64,000 nucleotides of DNA from positions 975,304 through 1,039,303 of the forward strand of contig NZ_BMRY01000001.1 of assembly GCF_014648875.1 (NCBI RefSeq), read 5' to 3'. Under the pieces are notes generated by a model. The model did no database searches. It saw nothing but the letters and a program-made list of their open reading frames with translations, and was not told the DNA's origin. Positions 51,510 through 63,794 of this stretch are shown here, piece by piece. This stretch comes from Streptomyces parvus. Its GTDB lineage: Bacteria; Actinomycetota; Actinomycetes; Streptomycetales; Streptomycetaceae. Position 1 is the first letter of the stretch. Each line of letters starts with the position of its first letter. Both the position numbers and the translations under genes were made by a program.

Positions 51510-53174
51510 CTACCGCACGAAGACCCCCGCCTGGCTCGCCAGATCCAGGAAGTACTGCGGGGCCAGGCCCAGCACCAGGGTCACGGCGACGCCGACCGCG
51601 ATCGTCGTCATGGTCAGCGGGGACGGGACGGCGACCGTGGGGCCGTCCGCCTTCGGCTCGCTGAAGAACATCAGGACGATCACGCGGATGTAGAAGAACG
51701 CCGCGACGGCCGAGGAGAGCACCCCGACGACGACCAGCGCCCCGGCCCCGCCCTCCGCCGCCGCCTTGAACACCGCGAACTTGCCGGAGAACCCGGAGGT
51801 CAGCGGAATCCCGGCGAAGGCCAGCAGGAACACCGCGAAGACCGCCGCGACCAGCGGCGAGCGGCGGCCGAGCCCGGCCCACTTCGACAGGTGGGTGGCC
51901 TCGCCGCCCGCGTCCCGCACCAGCGTGACCACGGCGAACGCGCCGACCGTCACGAAGGAGTAGGCGAGCAGGTAGAAGAGGACCGAGGAGATGCCCTCCG
52001 GGTTGGCCGCGATGACGCCCGCGAGGATGAAGCCCGCGTGCGCGATCGAGGAGTAGGCGAGGAGACGCTTGATGTCGGTCTGAGTGATCGCGACGATCGC
52101 CCCGCCCAGCATCGTGACGATGGCCACCGCCCACATGACCGGCCGCAGGTCCCAGGTGAGGCCCGGCAGTGCCACGTACAGCAGGCGCAGCAGCGCGCCG
52201 AACGCGGCGACCTTCGTGGCCGCGGCCATGAAGCCGGTGACCGGGGTCGGGGCGCCCTGGTAGACGTCCGGGGTCCACATGTGGAACGGGACCGCGCCGA
52301 CCTTGAAGAGCAGGCCGGTCAGGAGCATCGCACCGCCGATGAGCAGCAGCGCGTCGTTGCCCATGGTGTCGGCGAGGGCGGGGTCGATCTCCAGGACCGA
52401 GCCGTCGACGACGTTGGCGATCTCGGCGTACGACAGGGAGCCCGCGTAGCCGTAGAGGAGGGCGATCCCGAAGAGCAGGAACGCCGAGGAGAACGCGCCG
52501 AGCAGGAAGTACTTCACGGCCGCCTCCTGCGACATCAGCCGCTTGCGGCGGGCGACGGCGCACAGGAGGTAGAGCGGGAGCGAGAAGACTTCCAGCGCGA
52601 CGAAGAGGGTCAGCAGGTCGTTGGCGGCCGGAAAGACCAGCAGCCCCGCCACCGAGAAGAGCAGCAGCGGGAAGACCTCGGTGGTGGTGAACCCGGCCCG
52701 GACCGCGGCCTTCTCGCCCTCGCCGCCCGGTACGGCCCCGGGCTGGGCGGCGAACGAGTCGACGCGGTTGCCGTGGCTGCCGGGGTCGAGCCGGCGCTCG
52801 GCGAAGGTGAACACCGCCACCATGGCGACCAGGAGAATGGTGCCTTGCAGGAACAGGGTGGGGCCGTCGATCGCGATGGCCCCCATGGCCGCGATCCGGG
52901 CCTTCGTGGTGCCGTACCCCCCGGCGGCGAGGCCGACGATCGCGGCGAACGAGGCGGCCACCGCGACCACGGTCAGGAAGAGCTGGGTGTGGTAGCGGGC
53001 CCGGCGCGGCACGAAGGCCTCGACCAGGATGCCGAGGACGGCCGCGACCACGATGACCAGGACCGGCATCAGCTGGGTGTACTCGATCTTCGGCGCCGTG
53101 AACGAGTCGCCCGGCGCCGCCGCGGTCACCCCGCTCGCCGTCGCCCACAGGCTGTGGACAGCTGTTGCGCTCAC
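51510..53174 (-). CDS. nuoN: NADH-quinone oxidoreductase subunit N
   Basis: 554 residues, 14 membrane segments, antiporter-like. [40 protein letters not shown] and [20 protein letters not shown] are diagnostic, with the channel lysines in the usual helices. It has an extra loop around residues 125-160 ([14 protein letters not shown]) not seen in NuoN2. The GTG start overlaps the nuoM stop as GTGA. Last gene of the canonical operon. Confidence 0.95.
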   Translation of the reverse strand: MSATAVHSLWATASGVTAAAPGDSFTAPKIEYTQLMPVLVIVVAAVLGILVEAFVPRRARYHTQLFLTVVAVAASFAAIVGLAAGGYGTTKARIAAMGAIAIDGPTLFLQGTILLVAMVAVFTFAERRLDPGSHGNRVDSFAAQPGAVPGGEGEKAAVRAGFTTTEVFPLLLFSVAGLLVFPAANDLLTLFVALEVFSLPLYLLCAVARRKRLMSQEAAVKYFLLGAFSSAFLLFGIALLYGYAGSLSYAEIANVVDGSVLEIDPALADTMGNDALLLIGGAMLLTGLLFKVGAVPFHMWTPDVYQGAPTPVTGFMAAATKVAAFGALLRLLYVALPGLTWDLRPVMWAVAIVTMLGGAIVAITQTDIKRLLAYSSIAHAGFILAGVIAANPEGISSVLFYLLAYSFVTVGAFAVVTLVRDAGGEATHLSKWAGLGRRSPLVAAVFAVFLLAFAGIPLTSGFSGKFAVFKAAAEGGAGALVVVGVLSSAVAAFFYIRVIVLMFFSEPKADGPTVAVPSPLTMTTIAVGVAVTLVLGLAPQYFLDLASQAGVFVR

Positions 53175-54742
53175 TTGGCGGCCTCCACCTCGGGCTGGGG
53201 GTCCTTCTTCTGTACGTCGGACATGGTGTGCTCCACCGCCGGGTTGACGACCTCGGTGAGCGGCTTCGGGAAGACGCCCAGGAAGATCAGCACGGCGATC
53301 AGCGGAACCGCGACCGCCAGCTCACGGGCCCGGAGGTCCGGCATGGAGCGGACCGATTCCTGCACCGGGCCGGTCATCGTGCGCTGGTAGAGGACCAGGA
53401 CGTAGAGCGCGGCGAGCACGATGCCGGAGGTGGCGATGATGCCGGCCACCGGATACGCGCTGAACGTCCCGACCAGGACCAGGAACTCACTGACGAACGG
53501 GGCGAGTCCGGGCAGCGACAGGGTGGCGAGCCCGCCGATGAGGAACGTCCCGGCCAGCACGGGGGCGACCTTCTGCACCCCGCCGTAGTCCGCGATGAGC
53601 CGCGAGCCGCGCCGGGTGATGAGGAAGCCGGCGACCAGCAGCAGCGCCGCCGTGGAGATGCCGTGGTTGACCATGTAGAGCGTGGCGCCCGACTGGCCCT
53701 GGCTCGTCATGGCGAAGATGCCCAGGATGATGAAGCCGAAGTGCGAGATCGAGGCGTAGGCGATGAGCCGCTTGATGTCGCGCTGGCCGACCGCGAGGAG
53801 CGCCCCGTACACGATGGAGATCAGCGCCAGGGTGATGACCACCGGCGTCGCCCACTTGCTGGCCTCCGGGAAGAGCCCCAGGCAGAAGCGGAGCATCGCG
53901 AAGGTGCCGACCTTGTCGACGATCGCGGTGATCAGCACGGCGACCGGGGCGGTCGCCTCGCCCATCGCGTTGGGCAGCCAGGTGTGCAGCGGCCACAGCG
54001 GGGCCTTCACCGCGAAGGCGAAGAAGAACCCGAGGAACAGCCACCGCTCGGTGCTGGTCGCCATCTCCAGGGAGCCGTTGGCGCGGGCCTCGGCGATCTC
54101 GGAGAGCGAGAAGCTGCCCGCGACCACGTAGAGGCCGATGACCGCGGCCAGCATGATCAGCCCGCCGGCCAGGTTGTAGAGGAGGAACTTGACCGCCGCG
54201 TACGAGCGCTGGGTCGCGGCGCTCTCGTCGGTGCCCGCGTGGGCCCGGTCGCCGAAGCCGCCGATGAGGAAGTACATCGGGATGAGCATGGCTTCGAACA
54301 GGATGTAGAAGAGGAAGACGTCCGTCGCGACGAACGACAGGATCACCATGGCCTCGACCATGAGGATCAGGGCGAAGAAGCCCTGCGTCGGACGCCAGCG
54401 CGTGGACTTCGTCTCCAGGGGATCCGCGTCGTGCCAGGCGGCGACGATGACGAACGGGATCAGCAGCGCGGTGAGGCCGAGGAGCGCCACCCCGATGCCG
54501 TCGACGCCCAGTTCGTACCGGACGCCGAAGTCGGCGATCCAGGCCCGGGACTCGGTGAGCTGGTAGCGGTCGCCGCCCGGTTCGAAGCGGAGGAAGACGA
54601 CCGCCGCCAGGACGAGCGTGCCGAGCGAGAAGAGCAGCGCGAGCCATTTGGCCGCGGTGCGCCGCGCCGCGGGGACGGCGGCCGTGGCGATCGCACCGAT
54701 CGCCGGGAGCGCCGCCGTCGCGGTCAGGAGGGGAAAGGACAT
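53171..54742 (-). CDS. nuoM: NADH-quinone oxidoreductase subunit M
   Basis: 523 residues, 14 membrane segments. [38 protein letters not shown] and [20 protein letters not shown] fit NuoM, the middle proton-pumping antiporter-like subunit. ATG 54742 lies four bases after the nuoL stop. Compared with NuoM2 it has no Pro/Ser insert. Confidence 0.95.
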   Translation of the reverse strand: MSFPLLTATAALPAIGAIATAAVPAARRTAAKWLALLFSLGTLVLAAVVFLRFEPGGDRYQLTESRAWIADFGVRYELGVDGIGVALLGLTALLIPFVIVAAWHDADPLETKSTRWRPTQGFFALILMVEAMVILSFVATDVFLFYILFEAMLIPMYFLIGGFGDRAHAGTDESAATQRSYAAVKFLLYNLAGGLIMLAAVIGLYVVAGSFSLSEIAEARANGSLEMATSTERWLFLGFFFAFAVKAPLWPLHTWLPNAMGEATAPVAVLITAIVDKVGTFAMLRFCLGLFPEASKWATPVVITLALISIVYGALLAVGQRDIKRLIAYASISHFGFIILGIFAMTSQGQSGATLYMVNHGISTAALLLVAGFLITRRGSRLIADYGGVQKVAPVLAGTFLIGGLATLSLPGLAPFVSEFLVLVGTFSAYPVAGIIATSGIVLAALYVLVLYQRTMTGPVQESVRSMPDLRARELAVAVPLIAVLIFLGVFPKPLTEVVNPAVEHTMSDVQKKDPQPEVEAAK

Positions 54743-54746
54743 GTGA

Positions 54747-56642
54747 TCAGACCGCCCTCATCAGCAGGGTCGCGGCGATGACGACCGCCGTACCGCCGAA
54801 CATCGAGACCGCGTAGGTGCGGGCGTAGCCGTTCTGGAGCTTGCGCATCCGGCCGGAGAGCCCGCCGACCGAAGCGGCCGTGCCGTTGACGACGCCGTCG
54901 ACCAGGGAGTGGTCCACGTAGACCAGCGAGCGGGTGAGGTGCTCGCCGCCGCGGACCAGGACCACGTGGTTGAAGTCGTCCTGGAGGAGATCGCGGCGGG
55001 CGGCCCGGGTGAGGACCGAGCCGCGCGGGGCGACCACCGGGACCGGCTTGCGGCCGTACATCGCCCAGGCGATGCCGACGCCGATGACCAGGGCCACCAC
55101 GGTGGCTCCGGTGACCGTGGCCGCGCTCAGCGGGGAGTGCCCGTGGTCGTAACCGGTGACCGGCTCCAGCCAGTTGACGAACCGGTCGCCGATCGCGAAG
55201 AACCCGCCCGCGAAGACCGAGCCGAAGGCCAGCACGATCATCGGGATGGTCATCGACTTCGGGGACTCGTGCGGGTGCGGCTCGTGGCCTTCCGCGTCCG
55301 GCTGCCAGCGCTTCTCGCCGAAGAAGGTCATCAGCATCACGCGCGTCATGTAGAACGCGGTGATCGCTGCGCCCAGCAGGGCGACCGAGCCGAGGATCCA
55401 GCCCTCGGTGCCGCCCTTGGCGAAGGCCGCCTCGATGATCTTGTCCTTGGAGAAGAAGCCGGACAGGCCGGGGAAGCCGATGATGGCCAGATAGCCGAGC
55501 CCGAAGGTGATGAAGGTGACCGGCATGTACTTCCGCAGGCCGCCGTACTTGCGCATGTCGACCTCGTCGTTCATGCCGTGCATGACGGAGCCCGCGCCGA
55601 GGAAGAGCCCGGCCTTGAAGAAGCCGTGCGTCACCAGGTGCATGATCGCGAAGATGTAGCCGATGGGGCCGAGGCCCGCGGCGAGGATCATGTACCCGAT
55701 CTGCGACATCGTGGAGCCGGCGAGCGCCTTCTTGACGTCGTCCTTGGCGCAACCGACGATCGCACCGAAGATCAGCGTGACCGCACCGACGATGACGACG
55801 ACCAGCTGGGCGTCCGGGGCGGCGTTGAAGATCGCGCCGGAGCGGACGATCAGATAGACACCGGCGGTGACCATGGTCGCGGCGTGGATGAGGGCGGAGA
55901 CCGGGGTCGGGCCCTCCATCGCGTCACCGAGCCAGGACTGCAGCGGCACCTGGGCCGACTTGCCGCAGGCGGCCAGCAGCAGCATCAGACCGATGGCCGT
56001 CAGCTTGCCCTGGCTCGTCTCGCCCGCCGACTCCAGCACCGGCCCGAAGGCGAAGGTGCCGAAGGTGGTGAACATCAGCATGATGGCGATCGAGAGGCCC
56101 ATGTCGCCGACCCGGTTGACCAGGAAGGCCTTCTTCGCGGCGGTGGCCGCGGTGGGCTTGTGCTGCCAGAAGCCGATGAGCAGGAACGACGCCAGGCCGA
56201 CGCCCTCCCACCCGACGTACAGCAGCAGGTAGTTGTCGGCGATGACCAGGATGAGCATCGCCGCGAGGAACAGGTTGAGATAGCCGAAGAAGCGGCGCCT
56301 GCGCTCGTCGTGCTCCATGTAGCCGATGGAGTAGATGTGGATCAGCGTGCCCACACCGGTGATGAGCAGGACGAACGTCATCGACAACTGGTCGAGCTGG
56401 AAGGCGATGTCGGCCTGGAAGCCTTCCACCGGGATCCAGCTGAACAGGTGCTGGTGCAGGGCCCGGTCCTCGGCGCCCTTCCCCAGCATGTCGGTGAAGA
56501 GGATCAGTCCGACGACGAACGAGGCGGCGGCGAGCGCCGTACCGAGCCAGTGGCCCGTCTTGTCGAGCCGACGGCCGCCGCAGAGCAGGACCGCCGCTCC
56601 GAGCAGGGGCGCCGCAACGAGCAGCGCAATCAGGTTCTCCAC
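54747..56642 (-). CDS. nuoL: NADH-quinone oxidoreductase subunit L
   Basis: 631 residues, about 16 membrane segments with the lateral helix near the C-terminus. [39 protein letters not shown] and [20 protein letters not shown] are conserved. It is the distal proton channel of complex I. Twelve bases separate it from nuoK, the widest gap in the operon segment seen here. Confidence 0.95.
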   Translation of the reverse strand: MENLIALLVAAPLLGAAVLLCGGRRLDKTGHWLGTALAAASFVVGLILFTDMLGKGAEDRALHQHLFSWIPVEGFQADIAFQLDQLSMTFVLLITGVGTLIHIYSIGYMEHDERRRRFFGYLNLFLAAMLILVIADNYLLLYVGWEGVGLASFLLIGFWQHKPTAATAAKKAFLVNRVGDMGLSIAIMLMFTTFGTFAFGPVLESAGETSQGKLTAIGLMLLLAACGKSAQVPLQSWLGDAMEGPTPVSALIHAATMVTAGVYLIVRSGAIFNAAPDAQLVVVIVGAVTLIFGAIVGCAKDDVKKALAGSTMSQIGYMILAAGLGPIGYIFAIMHLVTHGFFKAGLFLGAGSVMHGMNDEVDMRKYGGLRKYMPVTFITFGLGYLAIIGFPGLSGFFSKDKIIEAAFAKGGTEGWILGSVALLGAAITAFYMTRVMLMTFFGEKRWQPDAEGHEPHPHESPKSMTIPMIVLAFGSVFAGGFFAIGDRFVNWLEPVTGYDHGHSPLSAATVTGATVVALVIGVGIAWAMYGRKPVPVVAPRGSVLTRAARRDLLQDDFNHVVLVRGGEHLTRSLVYVDHSLVDGVVNGTAASVGGLSGRMRKLQNGYARTYAVSMFGGTAVVIAATLLMRAV

Positions 56643-56654
56643 GTTTCCGACCCC

Positions 56655-56954
56655 TTACAGCTTCATCAGGCTGGCGTCGTCGACCGAGGCCGAGTGGCGG
56701 GAGCGGAACAACGACACGATGATCGCGAGTCCGACGACGACTTCCGCGGCGGCGACGACCATCGTGAAGAACGCGACGATCTGCCCGTCGAGGTTGCCGT
56801 GCATCCGGGAGAACGTGACGAGCGCCAGATTGCAGGCGTTGAGCATCAGCTCGACACACATGAACACCACGATCGCGTTCCGCCGGACCAGCACCCCGGA
56901 GGCGCCGATCGCGAACAGCAGGGCCGCGAGGTAGAGGTAGTTGACCGGGTTCAC
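56655..56954 (-). CDS. nuoK: NADH-quinone oxidoreductase subunit K
   Basis: 99 residues, three membrane segments, the family's usual length. The buried glutamates lie in [19 protein letters not shown] and [17 protein letters not shown]. The GTG start overlaps the nuoJ stop as GTGA. Confidence 0.95.
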   Translation of the reverse strand: MNPVNYLYLAALLFAIGASGVLVRRNAIVVFMCVELMLNACNLALVTFSRMHGNLDGQIVAFFTMVVAAAEVVVGLAIIVSLFRSRHSASVDDASLMKL

Positions 56955-57820
56955 TGGGCGGCCTCCGAATTCTCCGCCGCGGACGCGGGACCTGCCCCGC
57001 GTGTCACGGCGTCCGCGTCCTCACGTCCGAGCCGCTCCCCGGAACGCTGCTCCAGGGCCTTGAGATCGGCGAGGGACTCCTGCGAGACGTCCCGGATCTG
57101 ACCGCGCTTCCGCAGCGTCTGCATGACGGTGAGCTCGGACGGCGTGCCGTCGGGGAGCAGACCGGGGATGTCCACCGCGTTGTGCCGGGCGTAGACGCCG
57201 GGGGCGGGGAGCGGCGGGAGGTGCTTGCCCTCGCGCACGCGCTGCTCGGCCAGCTCCCGCTGGGTCCTGGCCCGTTCGGTGCGTTCGCGGTGCGTGAGCA
57301 CCATCGCGCCGACCGTCGCCGTGATCAGCAGGGCGCCGGTGATCTCGAAGGCGAAGACGTACTTGGTGAAGATGAGGTTGGCGAGTCCCTCGACGTTGCC
57401 GCCGTGCCGGGAGTTGGCCGCGCCGAGCCCGTTGAACGTGGAGAGGGAGGCGTTGCCGATGCCCGCGATCAGCAGGATGCCGAAGCCGAGGGCGCATCCG
57501 GCGGCCAGCCAGCGCTGCCCCTTGAGGGTCTCCTTGAGGGAGTCCGCCGCGGTGACCCCGACGAGCATGACGACGAAGAGGAACAGCATCATGATCGCGC
57601 CGGTGTAGACGATGATCTGGACGATGCCGAGGAAATAGGCCCCGTTGGCGAGGTAGAACACCGCGAGGATGATCATGGTCCCGGCGAGGGAGAGCGCGCT
57701 GTGCACGGCCTTCTTCATCAGGACCGTGGAGAGCGCGCCGATCACGGCGACGGTGCCCAGGATCCAGAACTGGATGGCCTCGCCGGTGGAGGTGGTGGTG
57801 GCTGCGGCCAGCGCGTTCAC
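56951..57820 (-). CDS. nuoJ: NADH-quinone oxidoreductase subunit J
   Basis: 289 residues. Five membrane segments in the first 180 residues include [20 protein letters not shown]. The remaining 110 residues form a charged cytoplasmic extension ([20 protein letters not shown] and onward) longer than in E. coli, as is typical of actinobacteria. GTG 57820 overlaps the nuoI stop. Confidence 0.94.
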   Translation of the reverse strand: MNALAAATTTSTGEAIQFWILGTVAVIGALSTVLMKKAVHSALSLAGTMIILAVFYLANGAYFLGIVQIIVYTGAIMMLFLFVVMLVGVTAADSLKETLKGQRWLAAGCALGFGILLIAGIGNASLSTFNGLGAANSRHGGNVEGLANLIFTKYVFAFEITGALLITATVGAMVLTHRERTERARTQRELAEQRVREGKHLPPLPAPGVYARHNAVDIPGLLPDGTPSELTVMQTLRKRGQIRDVSQESLADLKALEQRSGERLGREDADAVTRGAGPASAAENSEAAQ

Positions 57821-58512
57821 GCGTCCACCCCCTTGTCCTGCGGGGCGTCGGCGGCCCGGGCGGACTCGATGGGGTCCTCGTCGGGCTTGTCGTTCTCGCC
57901 CTTGGACACGGCCGTCTGCCGGACGGTGCCGGGGGCGGCCTCGGTGACCACGCCCCGGTAGTAGTCCTGTTCGTCCATGCCGGGGTAGATAGCGTGCGGG
58001 CTGTCGACCATGCCCTCCTGGAGCCCGGCGAGCAGCTCGTCCTTGGTGTAGATGAGGCTCTCGCGGGTGGTGTTGGCCAGTTCGAACTCGTTCGTCATCG
58101 TCAGCGCCCGGGTGGGGCACGCCTCGATGCAGAGTCCGCACAGGATGCAGCGCGCGTAATTGATCTGGTAGACGCGGCCGTAGCGCTCGCCCGGGGAGTA
58201 CCGCTCCTCCTCGGTGTTGTCCGCGCCCTCCACGTAGATCGCGTCGGCGGGACACGCCCAGGCGCACAGCTCGCAGCCGACGCACTTCTCCAGGCCGTCC
58301 GGGTGGCGGTTGAGCTGGTGGCGGCCGTGGAAGCGCGGCGCCGTCGTCTTCGGCGTCTCCGGGTACTGCTCGGTGAGCCGCTTCTTGAACATGGCCTTGA
58401 AGGTCACGCCGAAGCCGGCCACGGGGTTCTGGAACTTCTCCCCCGCCGCTCCCGGTTCGCCCGAGGACCCAGCGGATCCCGATGAGCCCGTGAGTTCTGG
58501 TTTCTCAGACAC
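57817..58512 (-). CDS. nuoI: NADH-quinone oxidoreductase 8Fe-8S subunit I
   Basis: 231 residues. [12 protein letters not shown] and [12 protein letters not shown] hold clusters N6a and N6b. GTG 58512 is chosen: GGAGG stands six bases upstream and the protein begins VSEKPELTG; it overlaps the end of nuoH by 8 bases. The Gly/Ser-rich N-terminus and acidic C-terminus flank the conserved core. It has no Gln-rich tail, unlike NuoI2. Confidence 0.94.
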   Translation of the reverse strand: MSEKPELTGSSGSAGSSGEPGAAGEKFQNPVAGFGVTFKAMFKKRLTEQYPETPKTTAPRFHGRHQLNRHPDGLEKCVGCELCAWACPADAIYVEGADNTEEERYSPGERYGRVYQINYARCILCGLCIEACPTRALTMTNEFELANTTRESLIYTKDELLAGLQEGMVDSPHAIYPGMDEQDYYRGVVTEAAPGTVRQTAVSKGENDKPDEDPIESARAADAPQDKGVDA

Positions 58513-59908
58513 CGCCGGCCTCCTTTCCGTCACTCGCGTTTCCGTCACTCTGAGTATCCGGCCCGCCACTGACAACGAGCTCCCGCTCCCGCCGTGGCCT
58601 GCGCCGGGGCACCGGTGGCAGGGTCTGACCGGGCAGCGGCGGCACCGGGTAGCCGCCCGCCATCGGGTCGAAGGCGGGCTCGGGTCCGGCCGCTTCCGTC
58701 TCGGCCCGCCTCCGCCGGTCGCGGAAGATGTCGACGACGAACGAGATCAGCAGGATCGCGAGCACGGCCGCGCCGACGTACAGCACGATCCGGGAGAAGT
58801 CGTAGCCCTCGTTGCGCAGCGCGCGGACGGTGGCGACGAGCATCAGCCAGACCACGGAGACCGGGATGAGGACCTTCCAGCCGAGCTTCATCAGCTGGTC
58901 GTAGCGGACCCGGGGCAGGGTGCCGCGCAGCCAGATGAAGAAGAAGATCAGCGCCTGGAGCTTGAGGAAGAACCAGAGCATCGGCCACCAGCCGTGGTTC
59001 GCCCCCTCCCAGAACGCGGAGACCGGGAACGGAGCGCGCCAGCCGCCGAGGAACAGCGTCACCGCGATCATCGACACGGTCACCATGTGGATGTACTCGG
59101 CGAGCATGAACATCGCGAACTTGATCGAGCTGTACTCGGTGTTGAAGCCGCCGACCAGGTCGCCCTCGGACTCCGGCATGTCGAACGGCGCCCGGCTGGC
59201 CTCACCGACCATGGTCACCATGTAGATGAGGAAGGAGACCGGGAGCAGGATGATGTACCAGCGGTCCGCCTGCGCCTCCACGATCGTCGAGGTCGACATC
59301 GACCCGGAGTAGAGGAAGACCGAGGCGAAGGCGGCGCCCATCGCGATCTCGTAGCTGATCATCTGGGCACAGCTGCGGATTCCGCCGAGCAGCGGGTACG
59401 TCGACCCCGACGACCAGCCGCCGAGGACGAATCCGTACACGCCGACCGAGCCGACCGCGAGGATGTACAGCGCGGCGATCGGCAGGTCGGTCAGCTGCAT
59501 CGTGGTACGGGTGCCGAAGATGGAGATCTCGTTGCCCGCGGGCCCGAACGGGATGACCGCGATCGCCATGAAGGCGGGGATCGCCGCGAGGATCGGGGCG
59601 AGGATGTAGACCGCCTTGTCCGAGCCCTTGACGACCACGTCCTCCTTCAGCATCAGCTTGACGCCGTCGGCGAGCGACTGGAGAAGCCCCCAGGGGCCGT
59701 GCCGGTTGGGGCCGATGCGCAGCTGCATCCAGGCGACGACCTTGCGCTCCCAGACGATCGAGAAGAGCACGATCAGCATCAGGAACGCGAAGCAGAAGAC
59801 CGCCTTGACGGCGACGAGCCACCAGGGGTCGGTGCCGAACATCGAGAGATCCTCGGCGGCGAGGACGACGCGCTCGGGCGCCGTCGTGAGTGCGGCGAGG
59901 CCAGTCAC
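58505..59908 (-). CDS. nuoH: NADH-quinone oxidoreductase subunit H
   Basis: 467 residues with eight membrane segments. [37 protein letters not shown] and [20 protein letters not shown] mark the quinone-tunnel subunit. The last 70 residues are a basic and Pro-rich cytoplasmic extension that NuoH2 lacks. GTG 59908 overlaps the nuoG stop by GTGA. Confidence 0.95.
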   Translation of the reverse strand: MTGLAALTTAPERVVLAAEDLSMFGTDPWWLVAVKAVFCFAFLMLIVLFSIVWERKVVAWMQLRIGPNRHGPWGLLQSLADGVKLMLKEDVVVKGSDKAVYILAPILAAIPAFMAIAVIPFGPAGNEISIFGTRTTMQLTDLPIAALYILAVGSVGVYGFVLGGWSSGSTYPLLGGIRSCAQMISYEIAMGAAFASVFLYSGSMSTSTIVEAQADRWYIILLPVSFLIYMVTMVGEASRAPFDMPESEGDLVGGFNTEYSSIKFAMFMLAEYIHMVTVSMIAVTLFLGGWRAPFPVSAFWEGANHGWWPMLWFFLKLQALIFFFIWLRGTLPRVRYDQLMKLGWKVLIPVSVVWLMLVATVRALRNEGYDFSRIVLYVGAAVLAILLISFVVDIFRDRRRRAETEAAGPEPAFDPMAGGYPVPPLPGQTLPPVPRRRPRRERELVVSGGPDTQSDGNASDGKEAGGV

Positions 59909-62415
59909 GCTCGTACCTCCGATGATTCGACGGGAGCTCCCGGTGCGGCGGCGGGGCCGATCCGCACCAGGCCGCCCGGGTTCACTCCGGTATCGGCGGG
60001 GATGCCGCGTCCCACCGAGTTCAGCGGCACCCAGACCACCCGGTCCGGCATGTCGGTGACCGTCAGGGGCAGTTCGACGGTGCCGGCGGGTCCGGTGACG
60101 GCGAGCAGGTCGCCGTCCTTGACACCGGTCTCGGCGGCGGTGACCGCCGAGAGCCGGGCGACGGCCGCGTGCCGGGTTCCGGCGAGGGCGGTGTCGCCCT
60201 CCTGGAGCCGGCCGAGGTCGAGCAGCATGCGGTGGCCCGCGAGGACGGCCTCGCCGTCGCCGGGCCGGGGCAGCGGCTGCGCACCCTCGCGCGGGTCGTC
60301 CGCGTGGCCGCCCTCCCAGCCGCCGAGCCGGTCCAGCTCGCGGCGGGCGGCGGTCAGGTCCGGGAGCGCGAAGTGCACGTCCATGGCGTCGGCCAGCATG
60401 TGCAGCACCCGGGAGTCGGTCGGCGCGAGCGTCCGGGGCATCTGCTCGGGCTTCAGCGCGGCCTGGAACATCCGGACCCGGCCCTCCCAGTTGAGGAAGG
60501 TGCCGGACTTCTCGGCGACGGCGGCGACCGGGAAGACCACGTCCGCGCGGGCGGTGACCGCGCTCGGCCGCAGCTCCAGGGAGACCAGGAAGCCGACCTC
60601 GTTCAGCGCCTGGATGGCGCGGTTCGGGTCGGGCAGGTCCTCGACGCCGACCCCGGCGACGAGCAGCGCGCCCAGTTCGCCGGTGGCCGCGGCCTCGACG
60701 ATCTGGCCGGTGTCGCGGCCGTGGCGGGAGGGCAGTTCGGCCACCCGCCACAGCTCCGCGACCTCGTCACGGGCGCGCGGGTCGGTGGCAGGACGGCCGC
60801 CGGGCAGCAGCGAGGGGAGCGCGCCCGCCTCGATCGCGCCCCGGTCGCCCGCCCGGCGCGGAATCCACACCAGGCGTGCGCCGGTTGCGGTGGCGGTGCG
60901 GATCGCGGCGGACAGTGCGCCGGGTACGCCCGCGAGCCGTTCGCCGACGATGATCAGCGCGTGCTCACCGCGCAACGCCTCGGCCGCCGCGGCCCCTTCG
61001 GCCTCCAGGCCGACGCCGCCCGCGAGCGCGTCGAGCCATTCGGTCTCGGTGCCGGGGGCGGCGGGCAGCAGCGTGCCGCCCGCCTTCTCCAGACCCCGGG
61101 TGGCGTGCGTGGCGAGCGCGAACGTCTTCTGGCCGCCCTTGCGGTGGGCCTTGCGCAGCCTGAGGAAGACGCCGGGCGCCTCCTCCTCGGACTCGAACCC
61201 GACGAGGAGGACCGCGGGGGCCTTCTCCAGCGCGGTGTACGTGACGCCTTCGCCGTCGAGGTCCCGACCGCGTCCGGCGACGCGGGCGGCCAGGAAGTCG
61301 GCCTCCTCGGCGCTGTGGACGCGGGATCGGAAGTCGATGTCGTTGGTGTCGAGGGCGACCCGGGCGAACTTGCTGTACGCGTAGGAGTCCTCGAAGGTCA
61401 GCCGGCCGCCGGTCAGGACGCCGGTGCGGCCGCGGGCGGCGAGGAGTCCGGCCGCCGCGGCTTCCAGCGCCTCGGGCCAGCTCGCCGGTTCCAGTTCGCC
61501 GTCGGCGTTGCGGACGAGGGGGGTGGTGAGGCGGTCGCGCTGCTGGGCGTAGCGGAAGCCGAACCTCCCCTTGTCGCAGATCCACTCCTCGTTGACCTCG
61601 GGCTCGTTGGCCGCGAGACGCCGCATGACCTTGCCGCGCCGGTGGTCGGTCCGGGTCGAGCAGCCCCCCGAGCACTGCTCGCACACCGAGGGGGTGGAAA
61701 CCAGGTCGAAGGGGCGGGAGCGGAACCGGTACGCCGCCGAGGTCAGCGCGCCGACCGGGCAGATCTGGATGGTGTTGCCGGAGAAGTACGACTCGAAGGG
61801 GTCGCCCTCGCCGGTGCCGACCTGCTGGAGCGCGCCGCGCTCGATCAGCTCGATCATCGGGTCGCCCGCCACCTGGTTGGAGAACCGGGTGCAGCGCGCG
61901 CAGAGCACGCACCGTTCGCGGTCCAGCAGCACCTGGGTGGAGATCGGGACGGGCTTCTCGAAGGTCCGCTTCCTCCCCTCGAACCGGGAGTCGGCGCCGC
62001 CGTGCGACATCGCCTGGTTCTGGAGCGGACACTCGCCGCCCTTGTCGCAGACGGGGCAGTCCAGCGGGTGGTTGATCAGCAGCAGCTCCATCACGCCCTT
62101 CTGCGCCTTCTCGGCGACAGGAGAGGTGATCTGCGACTTGACGACCATGCCGTCGGTGCAGGTGATGGTGCAGGAGGCCATCGGCTTGCGCTGGCCCTCG
62201 ACCTCGACGATGCACTGGCGGCAGGCGCCGGCCGGGTCGAGGAGCGGGTGGTCGCAGAAGCGCGGGATCTCGATGCCGAGGAGTTCGGCGGCCCGGATGA
62301 CCAGGGTCCCCTTGGGGACGCTGATCTCGATGCCGTCGATGGTCAGCGTGACCAGGTCCTCGGGCGGAACCGCCGCCTCGCCGCCCCCGGAGGGCGCACT
62401 CGTGGTGACTGTCAT
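59905..62415 (-). CDS. nuoG: NADH-quinone oxidoreductase subunit G
   Basis: 836 residues. The N-terminal [2Fe-2S] N1b site ([15 protein letters not shown] with an upstream and downstream cysteine), His-ligated N5 ([17 protein letters not shown]) and N4 (CVLCARC) sites are present. So is the extra N7 set (CEQCSGGC and later WICDKGRF), which is known in some bacterial NuoG proteins. A molybdopterin-fold domain without cofactor follows. It overlaps nuoF (ATGA) and nuoH (GTGA). Confidence 0.95.
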   Translation of the reverse strand: MTVTTSAPSGGGEAAVPPEDLVTLTIDGIEISVPKGTLVIRAAELLGIEIPRFCDHPLLDPAGACRQCIVEVEGQRKPMASCTITCTDGMVVKSQITSPVAEKAQKGVMELLLINHPLDCPVCDKGGECPLQNQAMSHGGADSRFEGRKRTFEKPVPISTQVLLDRERCVLCARCTRFSNQVAGDPMIELIERGALQQVGTGEGDPFESYFSGNTIQICPVGALTSAAYRFRSRPFDLVSTPSVCEQCSGGCSTRTDHRRGKVMRRLAANEPEVNEEWICDKGRFGFRYAQQRDRLTTPLVRNADGELEPASWPEALEAAAAGLLAARGRTGVLTGGRLTFEDSYAYSKFARVALDTNDIDFRSRVHSAEEADFLAARVAGRGRDLDGEGVTYTALEKAPAVLLVGFESEEEAPGVFLRLRKAHRKGGQKTFALATHATRGLEKAGGTLLPAAPGTETEWLDALAGGVGLEAEGAAAAEALRGEHALIIVGERLAGVPGALSAAIRTATATGARLVWIPRRAGDRGAIEAGALPSLLPGGRPATDPRARDEVAELWRVAELPSRHGRDTGQIVEAAATGELGALLVAGVGVEDLPDPNRAIQALNEVGFLVSLELRPSAVTARADVVFPVAAVAEKSGTFLNWEGRVRMFQAALKPEQMPRTLAPTDSRVLHMLADAMDVHFALPDLTAARRELDRLGGWEGGHADDPREGAQPLPRPGDGEAVLAGHRMLLDLGRLQEGDTALAGTRHAAVARLSAVTAAETGVKDGDLLAVTGPAGTVELPLTVTDMPDRVVWVPLNSVGRGIPADTGVNPGGLVRIGPAAAPGAPVESSEVRA

Positions 62416-63794
62416 GCGTTCACCCCCCGGTGAGCGTTCTTGCCGTCGGTGTTCTTGTCGTCGGCCCAGGCCGTGGACCGGGCGGGGTCGAAGGGGCAGC
62501 CCTTGCCGGTGATGTGCTGCTCGTACTCCTCGCGGAAGTACTTGAGCGAGGAGAAGATCGGCGAGGCCGCGCCGTCGCCGAGCGCGCAGAACGACTTGCC
62601 GTTGATGTTGTCGGCGATGTCGTTGAGCTTGTCGAGGTCGGCCATCTCGCCCTTGCCGGCCTCGATGTCGCGGAGCAACTGGACCAGCCAGTACGTCCCT
62701 TCGCGGCAGGGCGTGCACTTGCCGCAGGACTCGTGGGCGTAGAACTCGGTCCAGCGGGTGACAGCCCGCACCACGCAGGTCGTCTCGTCGAAGCACTGGA
62801 GCGCCTTGGTGCCGAGCATGGATCCGGCGGCGCCGACGCCCTCGTAGTCGAGGGGGACGTCGAGGTGCTCCTCGGTGAACATCGGGGTGGAGGAGCCACC
62901 CGGAGTCCAGAACTTCAGGCGGTGGCCGGCCCGCATGCCGCCGCTCATGTCGAGGAGCTGGCGGAGCGTGATGCCGAGCGGGGCCTCGTACTGGCCGGGG
63001 CTGGTGACATGGCCGCTGAGCGAGTAGAGCGTGAAGCCCGGGGACTTCTCGCTGCCCATCGACTTGAACCAGTCCTTGCCCTTGTTCAGGATCGCGGGAA
63101 CCGACGCGATGGACTCGACGTTGTTCACCACAGTGGGACAGGCGTACAGACCGGCGACCGCAGGGAAGGGGGGCCGCAGCCGGGGCTGGCCGCGCCGTCC
63201 TTCGAGAGAGTCGAGCAGCGCGGTTTCCTCACCACAGATGTACGCGCCGGCGCCCGCGTGCACCGTGAGTTCCAGATCGAGTCCTGAACCCAGGATGTTC
63301 GTCCCCAGATAACCCGCCTCGTACGCCTCTCGTACGGCCTCGTGCAGCCTTCGCAGCACGGGGACGACCTCACCGCGCAGGTAGATGAACGCATGCGACG
63401 AACGGATCGCGTAACAGGCGATCACAATGCCCTCGATGAGGCTGTGTGGGTTCGCGAAGAGGAGCGGGATGTCCTTGCAGGTCCCCGGCTCCGACTCGTC
63501 GGCGTTGACCACCAGATAGTGCGGTTTGCCATCGCCCTGCGGGATGAACTGCCACTTCATCCCGGTGGGGAAGCCCGCGCCACCGCGGCCGCGCAGACCG
63601 GAGTCCTTGACGTACGCGATGAGATCATCGGGCGCCATGGCCAGCGCTTTGCGCAGCCCTTCGTAGCCCTCGTGGCGGCGGTAGGTGTCCAGCGTCCAGG
63701 ACTCGGGCTGGTCCCAGAAGGAGGAGAGGACGGGCGCGAGCAGCTTCTCGGGGCTCGTCCCGTTGTGGTCGATCTCGGCGGCCAAGGTCATCAC
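62412..63794 (-). CDS. nuoF: NADH-quinone oxidoreductase subunit F (NADH/FMN site)
   Basis: 460 residues. [16 protein letters not shown] (66-81) binds [16 protein letters not shown] and [14 protein letters not shown] line the FMN site. ESCGKCTPC (355-363) with Cys 403 bind cluster N3. GTG 63794 and ATG 63791 are adjacent starts; GTG gives the usual overlap with the nuoE stop. Confidence 0.95.
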   Translation of the reverse strand: MMTLAAEIDHNGTSPEKLLAPVLSSFWDQPESWTLDTYRRHEGYEGLRKALAMAPDDLIAYVKDSGLRGRGGAGFPTGMKWQFIPQGDGKPHYLVVNADESEPGTCKDIPLLFANPHSLIEGIVIACYAIRSSHAFIYLRGEVVPVLRRLHEAVREAYEAGYLGTNILGSGLDLELTVHAGAGAYICGEETALLDSLEGRRGQPRLRPPFPAVAGLYACPTVVNNVESIASVPAILNKGKDWFKSMGSEKSPGFTLYSLSGHVTSPGQYEAPLGITLRQLLDMSGGMRAGHRLKFWTPGGSSTPMFTEEHLDVPLDYEGVGAAGSMLGTKALQCFDETTCVVRAVTRWTEFYAHESCGKCTPCREGTYWLVQLLRDIEAGKGEMADLDKLNDIADNINGKSFCALGDGAASPIFSSLKYFREEYEQHITGKGCPFDPARSTAWADDKNTDGKNAHRGVNA